A DNA stretch of 64,000 nt from assembly GCA_021771575.1 (NCBI GenBank), contig JAETOX010000002.1:1-64000 (forward strand), in the 5' to 3' direction. The notes under the pieces were generated by a model. That model made no database searches. It saw nothing but the letters and a program-made list of their open reading frames with translations, and was not told where the DNA came from. Below, piece after piece: positions 1 through 7,974 of this stretch. A program made the position numbers and the translations under genes. The DNA comes from Bacteroides sp. Its GTDB lineage: Bacteria > Bacteroidota > Bacteroidia > Bacteroidales > Marinifilaceae. How positions within the stretch are numbered: the stretch's first letter is position 1; each line of letters starts with the position of its first letter.

Positions 1-530
1 TCCGTTCCGAGTTCGATGTTCAACATACTGGTCGAGACGGACATCAGATTACGTGCCAGTACGGATGTATCTAATTCTGCTTTGATCTCCCCCTGCCCTT
101 TGGCTTTGAGAATCATAAATTCCCAACGGGCCAGCCGATTGCGGGACAATTTATCTATCCGGTTCCGGTATTCCGGAAACAAAGAAGCTACTTCGAGTAT
201 CAGTTGAAAAAAAGCCACCTCAATGATGAAAAAATCAAACATCTGCTGCAATAATCCGGCCGTACGTTCCTTCCTGGCTACAATTTCCCCGATATACTCC
301 CTAAGCGACCGAATCTTTAAAAATTCCGCTTCACTCATTTCACTCGCCACTGACAAATATTTCTGAATCCCGGCTTTCAGTATTTCCTCTTTATTTCGAA
401 AATAATAGTAAAAAGCGCCTTTAGTCAAACCGGTAGCCTGCTCTAAATCCTTCAGCGAACAGGCTTTATATCCCTTATTCAAAAACTGGAAAAAAGATTT
501 ATTGACAATATCTTCTCTTAAATCGGGCAT
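1..530 (-). CDS. TetR family transcriptional regulator (C-terminus cut by window edge)
   Basis: About 176 codons are open from an ATG at 530 down to the window start, so the C-terminus is missing. The N-terminus has the TetR helix-turn-helix pattern: IVNKSFFQFLNKGYKACSL, then LEQATGLTKGAFYYYF with the typical KGAFYYYFRNKEEI recognition helix and linker. The rest is helical and would form the ligand-binding and dimer domain. It is transcribed in the same direction as the symporter that begins upstream of it, with 52 bp between the symporter stop and this start. A TACTTTTG box and two TTTTCGGTAT repeats lie in that gap, which suggests its own autoregulated promoter. The ligand is unknown. Confidence 0.9.
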   Translation of the reverse strand, partial: MPDLREDIVNKSFFQFLNKGYKACSLKDLEQATGLTKGAFYYYFRNKEEILKAGIQKYLSVASEMSEAEFLKIRSLREYIGEIVARKERTAGLLQQMFDFFIIEVAFFQLILEVASLFPEYRNRIDKLSRNRLARWEFMILKAKGQGEIKAELDTSVLARNLMSVSTSMLNIELGT

Positions 531-535
531 ACTTT

Positions 536-576
536 TATACTTTTCGGTATGCAAAAGTAAACATATTTTCGGTATA
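536..576 (-). promoter_or_regulatory. Promoter and putative TetR operator repeats
   Basis: The ten-base motif TTTTCGGTAT occurs twice, at 541-550 and 566-575, 25 bp apart. Each copy is preceded by ATAC or CATA, so each forms a short inverted repeat (ATAC-N6-GTAT). Between them, on the minus strand, is TACTTTTG (559-552), matching the Bacteroidetes -7 box TAnnTTTG. No clear -33 element is seen. Repeats flanking a -7 box just upstream of a TetR gene suggest autoregulation, but this is inference. Confidence 0.4.
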
Positions 577-582
577 AACCCC

Positions 583-1770
583 TCAGGCGTCGAAAGATTT
601 TTTCTCACTGATGCGGTCGACAATGACTGCTATAGCACCATCCCCTGTCACATTGGTAGCTGTACCGAAACTATCCATGGCAATATAGAGGGCTATCATC
701 AATCCCTGGGCGGTTTCGTCGAACCCAAGCATCGACTGTAAAATACCGAGAGCAGCCATAATAGCACCACCGGGCACTCCGGGAGCCGCCACCATTGCGA
801 TGCCCAGCATCATGATAAACCCGGCAAATTGTCCGAAATGGATCTCCATCCCGGACATCAGCATAATCGCCATGGCACAGGCTGTAATTTTCATCGTACT
901 ACCCGAAAGATGGATCGTAGCACATAGCGGAATGACAAAACCAGCCAACTCCGGACGTACTCCATTTTTAATTGTCTGCTCCAAAGTAACCGGAATTGTG
1001 GCAGCCGAAGATTGGGTTCCCAAAGCTGTCATATAAGCCGGCAACATATTGCGGAACAAATGGAATGGATTTTTCTTTCCGATTGTACCAGCAATAAAAA
1101 ACTGAAGAAATAATAAAATTACCGTCATCACGAAAATAACGACGATAATCTTCAGAAAGACACTCATCACTCCGGCCACCTGTCCCGAATTGGTCATATT
1201 CAGAAAAATGCCGAAGATATACAAAGGAAGTAAAGGGATGATCACTGCTGTAATCACTTTATTAATAATATCTTTAAAATCCTCCATGACTGCTTTCAAC
1301 CGATCGCCATCGATCACCGACATCCCTAACCCTAAAGTAAAAGCCAGAATCAGGGCCGACATAACGCCCATCACAGCTGGCATTTCTACTGTAAAATAAG
1401 GAGTCAAAGCTACCTTATCCTGCACAGCCGAAAGTGAATCCGATTCATTCAACAACCATGGATAAGTCAAATCACAAGAGAAATAAGTGAAGAATCCCGA
1501 AAATAAAGTAAAGCCATAGGCCAGTAAAGCCGTGATCAGCAGCAAGCGACCGGCTCCTTTTCCCAGATCAGCAATACCGGGAGCCACCAACCCCAGAATC
1601 AGTAAAGGAATAATAAAATTAAGGAAATTTCCAAACAAAGAATTGATCGTCAAAAAGATACGCACTAACCAACCAGGAAAAAATAAACCACAAAGAATTC
1701 CCAGAACAATAGCTACAATAATTTTAGGCAATAATCCTAACTTTATTCGTTTCATAGATAGATACTGCAA
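583..1770 (-). CDS. Dicarboxylate/amino acid:cation symporter (DAACS family)
   Basis: This 395-residue inner-membrane protein belongs to the sodium- or proton-coupled glutamate/C4-dicarboxylate family (GltP/SstT-like). It shows eight or so hydrophobic segments beginning LGLLPKIIVAIVLGILCGLFFP. Family signatures are visible: a serine-rich re-entrant loop near residues 255-262 (TALGTQSSAATIP), a PLCATIHLSGS segment, and the AAPGVPGG motif near residue 330. A DSFGTATNVTGDGA stretch near the C-terminus corresponds to the substrate/sodium-binding TM8. Length is normal. It is divergent from the DMT transporter gene at 1848. The substrate cannot be told from sequence. Confidence 0.9.
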   Translation of the reverse strand: MQYLSMKRIKLGLLPKIIVAIVLGILCGLFFPGWLVRIFLTINSLFGNFLNFIIPLLILGLVAPGIADLGKGAGRLLLITALLAYGFTLFSGFFTYFSCDLTYPWLLNESDSLSAVQDKVALTPYFTVEMPAVMGVMSALILAFTLGLGMSVIDGDRLKAVMEDFKDIINKVITAVIIPLLPLYIFGIFLNMTNSGQVAGVMSVFLKIIVVIFVMTVILLFLQFFIAGTIGKKNPFHLFRNMLPAYMTALGTQSSAATIPVTLEQTIKNGVRPELAGFVIPLCATIHLSGSTMKITACAMAIMLMSGMEIHFGQFAGFIMMLGIAMVAAPGVPGGAIMAALGILQSMLGFDETAQGLMIALYIAMDSFGTATNVTGDGAIAVIVDRISEKKSFDA

Positions 1771-1847
1771 TTAGTTTTCAAACGTTTTCGAAAATGCAAT
1801 GTTACAATAAAAATTTATATTTTTACCCATTCAAACGAGATTAAATC

Positions 1848-2759
1848 ATGACAAAAGACAAGTGGCACGGTCATTTCGCCATTATAACGACCAACTTGAT
1901 TTTCGGTTTCAATACTCCGATCGCCAAAACGCTTGTTCCGGAATGGATCAGTCCTTACGCTCTCACGCTGTTGCGCATGGGATTTGCTACTCTTATTTTT
2001 TGGGGTATAGGTTGCTTTGTCCAAAAGGAAAAGATCAGCCCTAAAGATCTGATCATTCTATTTTTCGGAGCTTTATTCGGTTTGGTGGGAGCGCAGCTTT
2101 CATTTGCTCATGCACTTCTTTATACATCGCCTGTAAACATTTCGATTATCGCTGCAATGACACCGGTAGTAGTCATGCTTTTGGCAGCCCTGGTACTGAA
2201 AGAACCAATTACCCTGAAAAAAGCAGGCGGAGTGTTTATCGGAGCTGCAGGAGCGTTATTGATTATTTTTCAATCGGGCAGAGGTAGCACCCAACCGGGC
2301 TCTATGACCGGAAATCTGTTGTGTATCGTAAATGTTATCACTTATGCCATCTATCTGGTGATCATCCGTCCTGTATCCCAGCATTATTCTCCCATCAACC
2401 TAATGAAATGGATGTTCCTGTTTTCGGCCTTGATTTCACTCCCATTGGGTTACCGGGATCTGTTGCATACTCCGGCTTTTGAAGCTACAACCGAACTACA
2501 TGTGTGGTTGCGGATCGCTTATGTCGTCATTATGGCCACCGGGATTGCTTATTTTTTGGTACCTATGGCTCTAAAACGCATACGCCCTACCACAGCCAGC
2601 ATGTATAATAATCTGCAACCGATTATTGCTTCTATGATCGCTATCCTGATCGGACAGGATATTTTTACCTGGGATAAACCGGTGGCCGCCGTGCTGGTCT
2701 TTACCGGGGTGTATCTGGTCACCCAGAGCAAAGCGAAGGAAGAGATCAAAGCCGAATAG
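1848..2759 (+). CDS. DMT family transporter (EamA, drug/metabolite exporter)
   Basis: A 303-residue inner-membrane protein with ten predicted hydrophobic segments arranged as two EamA repeats. The first repeat begins near residue 8 (HFAIITTNLIFGFNTPIAK) and the second near residue 150 (GNLLCIVNVITYAIYLVIIRP). The short charged loop KEPITLKKAGGVFIGAAGALLI closes the first repeat, and LIGQDIFTWDKPVAAVLVFTGVYLV closes the second, as is typical. Members export amino acids, nucleosides or other metabolites; the substrate here is unknown. It stands alone, divergent from the symporter at 583-1770, with a 77-bp shared upstream region that contains no perfect consensus promoter. Confidence 0.9.
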   Translation: MTKDKWHGHFAIITTNLIFGFNTPIAKTLVPEWISPYALTLLRMGFATLIFWGIGCFVQKEKISPKDLIILFFGALFGLVGAQLSFAHALLYTSPVNISIIAAMTPVVVMLLAALVLKEPITLKKAGGVFIGAAGALLIIFQSGRGSTQPGSMTGNLLCIVNVITYAIYLVIIRPVSQHYSPINLMKWMFLFSALISLPLGYRDLLHTPAFEATTELHVWLRIAYVVIMATGIAYFLVPMALKRIRPTTASMYNNLQPIIASMIAILIGQDIFTWDKPVAAVLVFTGVYLVTQSKAKEEIKAE

Positions 2760-2877
2760 ATCAAAGAGGCAAATTCCCACTTCTGTCAAGATAGGGTACA
2801 TTTCACCATAAATCAAATTGACGCCATCCGACACACAACTGACTATAAGTGTTTTATGATTAAGACTGGAGCAAAAA

Positions 2878-2908
2878 TTTGATAAAATAATAAATTAACG
2901 TACATTTG
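2878..2908 (+). promoter_or_regulatory. Promoter for the M18 aminopeptidase gene
   Basis: TTTG at 2878-2881 is followed after exactly 19 nt by TACATTTG at 2901-2908, the Bacteroidetes primary-sigma consensus (TTTG-N19-TAnnTTTG). The start codon at 2948 is about 35 nt beyond the expected transcription start. No gene is seen in the 188-bp gap between 2759 and 2948. Confidence 0.75.
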
Positions 2909-2947
2909 TTGCAGACGAAGACCATGACAAAAATAAAATAATACATT

Positions 2948-4246
2948 ATGGAAACACAAATCGCAGAAGATCTGCTCCAATTTATCCAGGAAAGTCCAAC
3001 CAACTTTCACGCTATTCTCAGTATCAAACAGCGCTTGCAGGCAAACGGTTTTAAACAGCTCTTCTCAGGAGAAGCATGGCATATCGAGCATGGCGGCAAA
3101 TATTTCGTGACCAAAAATCACTCTTCGTTATATGCCTTTATTCCGGGAAACGGAAATCTGGCAGAAGAAGGTTTCAAACTCATTTGTGCCCACAGTGATT
3201 CCCCGACCTTCCGGATCAAACCTCATGCAGAAATGCTGGTAGAAGGGAAATACCTGAAATTGAACACCGAAGTTTACGGTGGCCCTATTATGTACACTTG
3301 GTTCGATCGTCCTTTATCTTTGGCCGGCAGAGTGATGGTGAAAAGTGACAAACCTTTGAAACCGGCAACCCAATTCATTAATTTCAATCGCCCTCTGCTG
3401 GAAATACCTCATATAGCAATCCATTTCAACCGGGCAGTCAACGATCAGGGCAATCCGCTCAGTAAACAAAGAGATATGCTTCCGGTAATCGCCATGGTCA
3501 ACGAGACTTTTGAAAAGAACAATTTCCTTTTAAAACTGATCGCAGAAGAAATGAATATCCCGGAAGAGGATATCCTGGATTTCGATCTCACGCTTTACGA
3601 ATATACAAAGGGAACTTTATTCGGTCTCCACAACGAATTTATTTCTTCGGGCCGCTTAGACGACCTGGCTATGGTACATGCTGGTATGACCGCTCTGCTG
3701 GATTCGAAACCCTGTAACAAAACAAAGGTATTGGCAATCTTCGACAATGAGGAAGTGGGTAGCGGAACCAAACAGGGAGCAGCTTCCCCGATCTTACGGA
3801 CTATCCTGGAAAGGATCGCTTTCACTCAAGGGTACAAAACCGAAGATCTCTACCGGGCAATTCATAATTCTTTCATGATTTCTGCTGACATGGCCCATGC
3901 TTTACATCCTAATTATCCGGAAAAACATGACCCTACTAACCATCCGATCATGAATCAGGGGCCTGTAATTAAGATCAATGCCAATCAAAAATACATCACT
4001 GATAGCGATTCGGCAGCCGTATTCGCCACCATTTGTAAAATGGCGGAAGTACCCTACCAGACATTCGTAAACCACTCGGATATGGCTGGTGGTTCTACAC
4101 TAGGAAATATCCTGCTCACTCAAATGGAAATGCGGGGTGTAGATATCGGCAATCCAATGTGGGCGATGCATTCGGTCCGGGAAACAGCCGGTGTGCTCGA
4201 TCAAGCTTATGTGATCAAAGCTTTTACGACATTTTATAATATTTAA
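2948..4246 (+). CDS. M18 family aminopeptidase
   Basis: A 432-residue cytosolic zinc aminopeptidase of the aspartyl-aminopeptidase family (M18), which removes N-terminal residues from peptides. Metal-binding and catalytic motifs are all visible: HSDSPTFRIKP near residue 94, GRLDDLAM near 236, DNEEVGSGTKQGA near 266, ADMAHALHPNYPEKH near 313, and HSDMAGGSTLG near 377. Length is normal for the family. No signal peptide is present. It starts at an ATG about 35 nt downstream of a consensus promoter. The xth gene follows 82 bp downstream on the same strand and may be cotranscribed. Confidence 0.95.
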   Translation: METQIAEDLLQFIQESPTNFHAILSIKQRLQANGFKQLFSGEAWHIEHGGKYFVTKNHSSLYAFIPGNGNLAEEGFKLICAHSDSPTFRIKPHAEMLVEGKYLKLNTEVYGGPIMYTWFDRPLSLAGRVMVKSDKPLKPATQFINFNRPLLEIPHIAIHFNRAVNDQGNPLSKQRDMLPVIAMVNETFEKNNFLLKLIAEEMNIPEEDILDFDLTLYEYTKGTLFGLHNEFISSGRLDDLAMVHAGMTALLDSKPCNKTKVLAIFDNEEVGSGTKQGAASPILRTILERIAFTQGYKTEDLYRAIHNSFMISADMAHALHPNYPEKHDPTNHPIMNQGPVIKINANQKYITDSDSAAVFATICKMAEVPYQTFVNHSDMAGGSTLGNILLTQMEMRGVDIGNPMWAMHSVRETAGVLDQAYVIKAFTTFYNI

Positions 4247-4328
4247 AACCGGAACGACTTTTCAAACCGGAATTTATTCCTGATTGGCGGAGTTTATAAG
4301 GACCCGCCAATCTGCTTTTCTCAAAAAC

Positions 4329-5093
4329 ATGAAAATCATCACTTACAATGTCAACGGCCTTCGTAGTGCCTTATCGAAAGGTTTTACCGACTGGCTGGCA
4401 ACGGAACAACCAGACGTGGTATGTTTACAAGAAACCAAAGCTCAACCGGAACAAATTCCGACCTTAGAATTCGAAGCTTTAGGTTATCGGTCATTCTTTT
4501 TTTCAGCCCGTAAAAAAGGATATAGCGGAGTAGGAATCCTGACCCGGCTGGTTCCCGACCAAGTAGTCTATGGCATGGGAATTCCCGAATACGATAACGA
4601 AGGACGTTTCATACGAGCCGATTACGGCGATCTCTCCATCGTCAGCGTCTACCATCCTTCCGGTACAACCGGAGATGAACGTCAGGCCTTTAAAATGAAG
4701 TGGCTGGAGGATTTCCGGCATTATGTGACGGAATTAAGCAAAACCCGGCCGAAGCTGATCCTATGCGGAGATTATAATATCTGTCATCGTCCTATCGATA
4801 TTCACGACCCCATACGTAATGCTAACAGTAGCGGTTTTCTACCCGAAGAAAGAGAATGGATGAGCCTGTTTCTGGAATCCGGATTTACCGATACTTTCCG
4901 GCATTTTCATCCCGAAGAACCGCATCATTATACCTGGTGGAGCTTTCGAGCCAATGCCCGGAATAACAACAAAGGCTGGCGAATCGATTATTGTATGGCC
5001 ACCCCGGCAGTAGTACCTCTTTTAAAAGATGCCCGAATTCTTCCAAATGTAAAGCATTCAGATCATTGTCCGGCTGTCGTAGAAATCGTTTAA
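4329..5093 (+). CDS. xth: Exodeoxyribonuclease III
   Basis: A 254-residue exonuclease III / AP endonuclease of the EEP superfamily, acting in base-excision repair at abasic sites and 3'-blocked ends. Conserved motifs are present: MKIITYNVNGLRSAL at the N-terminus, LQETKAQ with the metal-binding Glu near residue 34, the LCGDYN motif near 150, WRIDYCMAT near 225, and the terminal KHSDHCPAV with the catalytic His. I chose the ATG at 4329, because the 15 extra residues from an upstream in-frame start at 4284 do not resemble the family. It lies 82 bp behind the aminopeptidase gene. Confidence 0.95.
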   Translation: MKIITYNVNGLRSALSKGFTDWLATEQPDVVCLQETKAQPEQIPTLEFEALGYRSFFFSARKKGYSGVGILTRLVPDQVVYGMGIPEYDNEGRFIRADYGDLSIVSVYHPSGTTGDERQAFKMKWLEDFRHYVTELSKTRPKLILCGDYNICHRPIDIHDPIRNANSSGFLPEEREWMSLFLESGFTDTFRHFHPEEPHHYTWWSFRANARNNNKGWRIDYCMATPAVVPLLKDARILPNVKHSDHCPAVVEIV

Positions 5094-5108
5094 CGCCATC
5101 CCACCGTG

Positions 5109-5201
5109 ATGAATAAACTTCATTTCGGAATCATAGGCACCCATTTTATCACCGACAAGGTATTTATTTCGTTTCATAGCACTAGTCATTTGTACACGTA
5201 G
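5109..5201 (+). pseudogene. Remnant of a Gfo/Idh/MocA-type oxidoreductase N-terminus
   Basis: A 30-codon frame reads MNKLHFGIIGTHFITDK and then runs into unrelated residues and a stop. FGIIGTxFIT followed by D is the characteristic start of Gfo/Idh/MocA NAD-binding oxidoreductases, which are normally over 300 residues long. The remainder of the 231-bp gap (5094-5324) shows no continuation of that family. I therefore read it as a decayed fragment. It could also be a chance match or an unrelated short peptide. Confidence 0.4.
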
Positions 5202-5324
5202 CCGGGAAATAAAATGGATGCCTCGGGAAGATTGTTGTTATTACTTTTGATTTGAATTCCGTAATGCAAAAGGATGCGGAAAATGTTATGAAACGATTTC
5301 TGTATGATGAAGGAATCGTAAAAT

Positions 5325-6518
5325 TTACCGAATCCCCAATTTCTTGGCGATCGTCGAAGGCAAAGCTTTTTTGTTCACCAGGATAGCCACTGTTTTCATC
5401 CGGACAAACGGCTCCGACATATAGAGATACCCCTCGAGCGGATTTCGGGAAGTACCCCAGGAATTTTTAGTCTTATAGTAAAGTGTACCGTATTGATCTT
5501 CCACTAAACCAGTCAGGTGCATCAAATGATCGTCCGTCGACTGCCGATCGTCGAAAGTAGCCTGGCGAAGGCTATCGCAGACCTGTACTTCGGGCACTGG
5601 AGCAACGAAAGAATAGAGATTCATCTTTTCCGTCTCGGGCAATTGCTCGAACCTGGCCCGGTCACTACTGCTCATCTCTTTAGGCTCAGCAGTCGGCAGG
5701 ATCGCCAATCCGTTATAATGACTGAATCCATTTTCACTGACATCTCCGTCCCAAACAACCGTATACCCATTTTTCAGCGAATGGTTGATAATGGCCATCA
5801 AATCTTCCAACGGAACATTGTAATAACGGGCATGCATCCAATTGTCCGGAATTTCCAATTCTACTTGTTGATAGAAAGGATATGCCTGATAAGAAGTTAT
5901 TTCCACATAATCGTCCGGATTGATTCCCAATTCCCGGGCAAAAGTCTGTGGAGTATATTCTTTCCCTTCGTATATAAACTTTTCCGGGGCTTCACCGAAA
6001 TAGGTCTCGATGATAGACATCATGGCTTTCGGCCACACCGTCGTCGGCAATTTTATCTGATTGATCGCATCGATAAATCCTTTTACGGCGGGAAGCAGTT
6101 CACTATGATCATGGAAATTTTTTCCGTATTGTAACCCGGTATAAGCTTGTTCGGGCATCATTCCATATTTGGCGATCAAGCTGATCACATCATGTGCCTG
6201 CCCTCCCTCACTAAAGTTAGTCTTTCCCTGGAAGCGAAAATAACGCATTCCTTTTTCATAGTAAGCATTACGCACCGCATACATTTCCGAGAGATCATAT
6301 TCGGTTTTCCCCTGCCGCAACAATTCAGCCTCCAGAAAAGAAAGGGTGGCAAAGCACCAGCAGGTTCCGGAATTGGCCTGATTTTTTACTGATGTCACCG
6401 GTATATCCGAGACCTCTTTAAACTGATATCCCGACCGTGCAGCCTGTCGCTGTGCCGAGAGAGGCATGCAGGATAAAAGCACAAACGCTCCTACCAGACA
6501 AATAAATGATTTACTCAT
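5325..6518 (-). CDS. C1 family cysteine peptidase (aminopeptidase C / bleomycin hydrolase-like), exported
   Basis: Starting from the ATG at 6518 gives 397 residues with an N-terminal signal: MSKSFICLVGAFVLLSC, where LLSC could be a lipobox, followed by LSAQR as an alternative signal-peptidase I site. The papain-fold active site is present: QANSGTCWCFATLSFLEAE with the nucleophilic Cys, a histidine in DDHLMHLTGLVED, and KNSWGTS with the active-site Asn. This pattern fits the C1B group, which in Bacteroidales is often exported and trims peptides. An upstream in-frame ATG at 6569 would put residues ahead of the signal peptide and is not used. The gene is monocistronic, with decayed sequence upstream. 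Confidence 0.88.
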   Translation of the reverse strand: MSKSFICLVGAFVLLSCMPLSAQRQAARSGYQFKEVSDIPVTSVKNQANSGTCWCFATLSFLEAELLRQGKTEYDLSEMYAVRNAYYEKGMRYFRFQGKTNFSEGGQAHDVISLIAKYGMMPEQAYTGLQYGKNFHDHSELLPAVKGFIDAINQIKLPTTVWPKAMMSIIETYFGEAPEKFIYEGKEYTPQTFARELGINPDDYVEITSYQAYPFYQQVELEIPDNWMHARYYNVPLEDLMAIINHSLKNGYTVVWDGDVSENGFSHYNGLAILPTAEPKEMSSSDRARFEQLPETEKMNLYSFVAPVPEVQVCDSLRQATFDDRQSTDDHLMHLTGLVEDQYGTLYYKTKNSWGTSRNPLEGYLYMSEPFVRMKTVAILVNKKALPSTIAKKLGIR

Positions 6519-6757
6519 AACTTTTGGGTTTAGATTTAATGTTAGCAAATATATGAAATTGAAATTCATTTATAAGCCCTTTTCCCAAAATTATCTCTCC
6601 GCATTATATACTACTAAATAATCAAAATTTGTTTCCATTTCCCTAAATTCATCTATAAAACATTTCAGCGAAAAAAAGGAATGACACCAAAAAACATTAA
6701 AAAGTAGGAAAAATAAATTCTTACACCAATCAACGTAAATTAGATCATTATGAATTT

Positions 6758-6898
6758 TTACGATATTAATAGATTACGATGACAGAATTCATTCAGGCAA
6801 CTGTTTCGAATGGTCTTGTATAAAAAAGCTTTTTCTGATAATTCATCGATGAAATTATCCTGTTGCTGCCCAAAGGTAATGAAAGCTTTCTGAATCAT
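6758..6898 (-). pseudogene. Fragment of an ECF-type RNA polymerase sigma factor (region 2)
   Basis: A 46-residue frame starts MIQKAFITFGQQQDNF and continues with KAFLYKTIRNSCLNEF. The pattern 'KAFLYxxxRNxCLN' after an 'xxFxxxWxxR'-like stretch is the region 2 core of Bacteroidetes ECF sigma factors. Normal members have about 170-190 residues. Here the frame ends after region 2, and its 5' part is interrupted by a stop just upstream. No region 4 is visible. The rest of the 6519-7202 gap is non-coding apart from the palindromic repeat at 6974-7109. Confidence 0.5.
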
Positions 6899-6973
6899 AG
6901 CATAAAAGTAGAAATTAAAACGAAAATATTATCTATATCTTTTTCCAGAGGTAATACAGGGGCATACACAAGA

Positions 6974-7109
6974 GTTGGGCTGGGGATTCGCTACTTTCGC
7001 GCTGTACCAGAAGCGTTGTAAAAGCGTTGTAACCGTATCCCTGACCGCTTTTGAACTGCTTCGGCATTGCTACTGGTACGGCGCAGAGGTAGCGAATCCC
7101 CAGCCCAAC
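6974..7109. repeat. Long imperfect palindrome (two 37-nt arms)
   Basis: The left arm (6974-7010) begins GTTGGGCTGGGGATTCGCTA, and the right arm (7073-7109) is its near-complete reverse complement. The outer 21 bases pair perfectly. Four mismatched bases follow, then a 12-base inner segment (GCGCTGTACCAG) pairs with one mismatch. The 62-nt centre contains the direct repeat AAGCGTTGTA (7011-7020) / AAGCGTTGT (7022-7030) and a further imperfect inverted pairing. The element is GC-rich against an AT-rich surround and sits in a decayed intergenic region, like a MITE or REP-type element. No transposase is nearby. Confidence 0.75.
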
Positions 7110-7202
7110 CCCAGCGAAACCCCTAAAAAAGTATCTTACACGGAATCCTTTTGAATTGATCCCCGATCTCTAGCCCGAGCACCAAGGAAAGAAAGGAAAA
7201 TA

Positions 7203-7228
7203 AAAAAGAGTCTCTATGAGACTCTTTA
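7203..7228 (-). terminator. Intrinsic terminator behind tRNA-Val
   Basis: Read on the minus strand, AAGAGTCTC pairs perfectly with GAGACTCTT around a 3-nt loop and is followed by a run of T. It lies directly 3' of the tRNA-Val gene. Confidence 0.85.
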
Positions 7229-7234
7229 TATGTG

Positions 7235-7309
7235 TGGGCGCTGAGGGATTCGAACCCCCGACCCTCTGGGTGTAAACCAGATGCTCTGAACCAACTGAGC
7301 TAAGCGCCC
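7235..7309 (-). tRNA. tRNA-Val (anticodon TAC)
   Basis: The 75-nt minus-strand sequence folds as a standard cloverleaf. The acceptor stem is GGGCGCT/AGCGCCC with discriminator A, and the D-arm begins GCTCAG. The anticodon stem TCTGG/CCAGA encloses loop TTTACAC, giving anticodon TAC, which reads valine codons. The T-loop is TTCGAAT. The 3' CCA is not encoded. A strong terminator follows at 7203-7228. Confidence 0.96.
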
Positions 7310-7399
7310 GAGCGATCTTGTTCGATTGCGGGTACAAAAGTAGAGCTTTTTTTGATAATACCAAAATTTTGAAAGTTTTTTTTCAACTTTATTCAGAAA

Positions 7400-7816
7400 T
7401 TATTTTTCAGCAATATTCAATTGCTTTGCAAATATCTTGTCGAACAGTTCACCGCGGGTAAGACGTCCATTCTCCACACAAATAGACTCAACCCGACCGC
7501 AAGCACAAAGTTTGTTGTCTCCAAGCCGGTAGATATCTTCAAAGAAGACCAGCTTAGCTCCTTCCCGAGCAATATTCAGGCGGACAGCAAAACGATCCCC
7601 ACTAGTCAAGGAAACTTTATAATCGATTTCTACATGAGCCACCATGGCATCGATTCCCTGTTGATGAAGCTCTCCGAAGTTCACTCCGGCACTTTCCAAA
7701 AATTCATGCCGGGCATGTTCCAGATAATGCTGATAATTAGCATTATTCACAACACATTGCAGGTCACATTCATAATCCCGCACTTTCATTTCAATTTCAA
7801 AAATATACTCTTTCAT
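7400..7816 (-). CDS. Acyl-CoA thioesterase, 4HBT hot-dog family
   Basis: A 138-residue single hot-dog domain of the 4-hydroxybenzoyl-CoA thioesterase (YbgC/FadM-like) family, expected to hydrolyse acyl-CoA or acyl-ACP in the cytosol. The signature RDYECDLQCVVNNANYQHYLEHAR carries the catalytic Asp (in CDLQ) and the substrate-helix pattern VNNANYxxYLExAR. A later strand, KVSLTSGDRFAVRLNI, fits the family core. Length is typical. It is divergent from ahpC, with the shared 158-bp region containing the ahpC promoter and operator. The substrate is unknown. Confidence 0.88.
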   Translation of the reverse strand: MKEYIFEIEMKVRDYECDLQCVVNNANYQHYLEHARHEFLESAGVNFGELHQQGIDAMVAHVEIDYKVSLTSGDRFAVRLNIAREGAKLVFFEDIYRLGDNKLCACGRVESICVENGRLTRGELFDKIFAKQLNIAEK

Positions 7817-7891
7817 GGCTTCATTTTATTCAAGACAAAGATACAAGTTCTTAAACATGTTCAAGTAAATCGATGACATCATAAAATCTTT

Positions 7892-7935
7892 CGATATAAT
7901 TTATTCTTTATATCGGAAAAATTGATATATTTTTG
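7892..7935 (+). promoter_or_regulatory. ahpC promoter with inverted-repeat operator (OxyR-type candidate)
   Basis: CGATATAA (7892-7899) and TTATATCG (7908-7915) form a perfect inverted repeat with an 8-nt spacer. A -7 box TATTTTTG (TAnnTTTG) lies at 7928-7935, so the repeat covers the expected -33 region. In Bacteroides, ahpCF is known to be controlled by OxyR, so this is a plausible site. The identity of the regulator is inferred. Confidence 0.5.
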
Positions 7936-7974
7936 TATCGAAAGAAAAAACAATAACAATTGAAAATAAGAATT

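Noticed and set aside
1771-1847. LacI-type operator (TTTTCAAACGTTTTCGAAAA) between the symporter and DMT genes
   Set aside because: It is only partly palindromic and no link to the LacI regulator at 10.5 kb can be shown.
5517-6134. 205-codon plus-strand frame opposite the C1B peptidase
   Set aside because: Antisense to a gene with an intact Cys-His-Asn active site and signal peptide.
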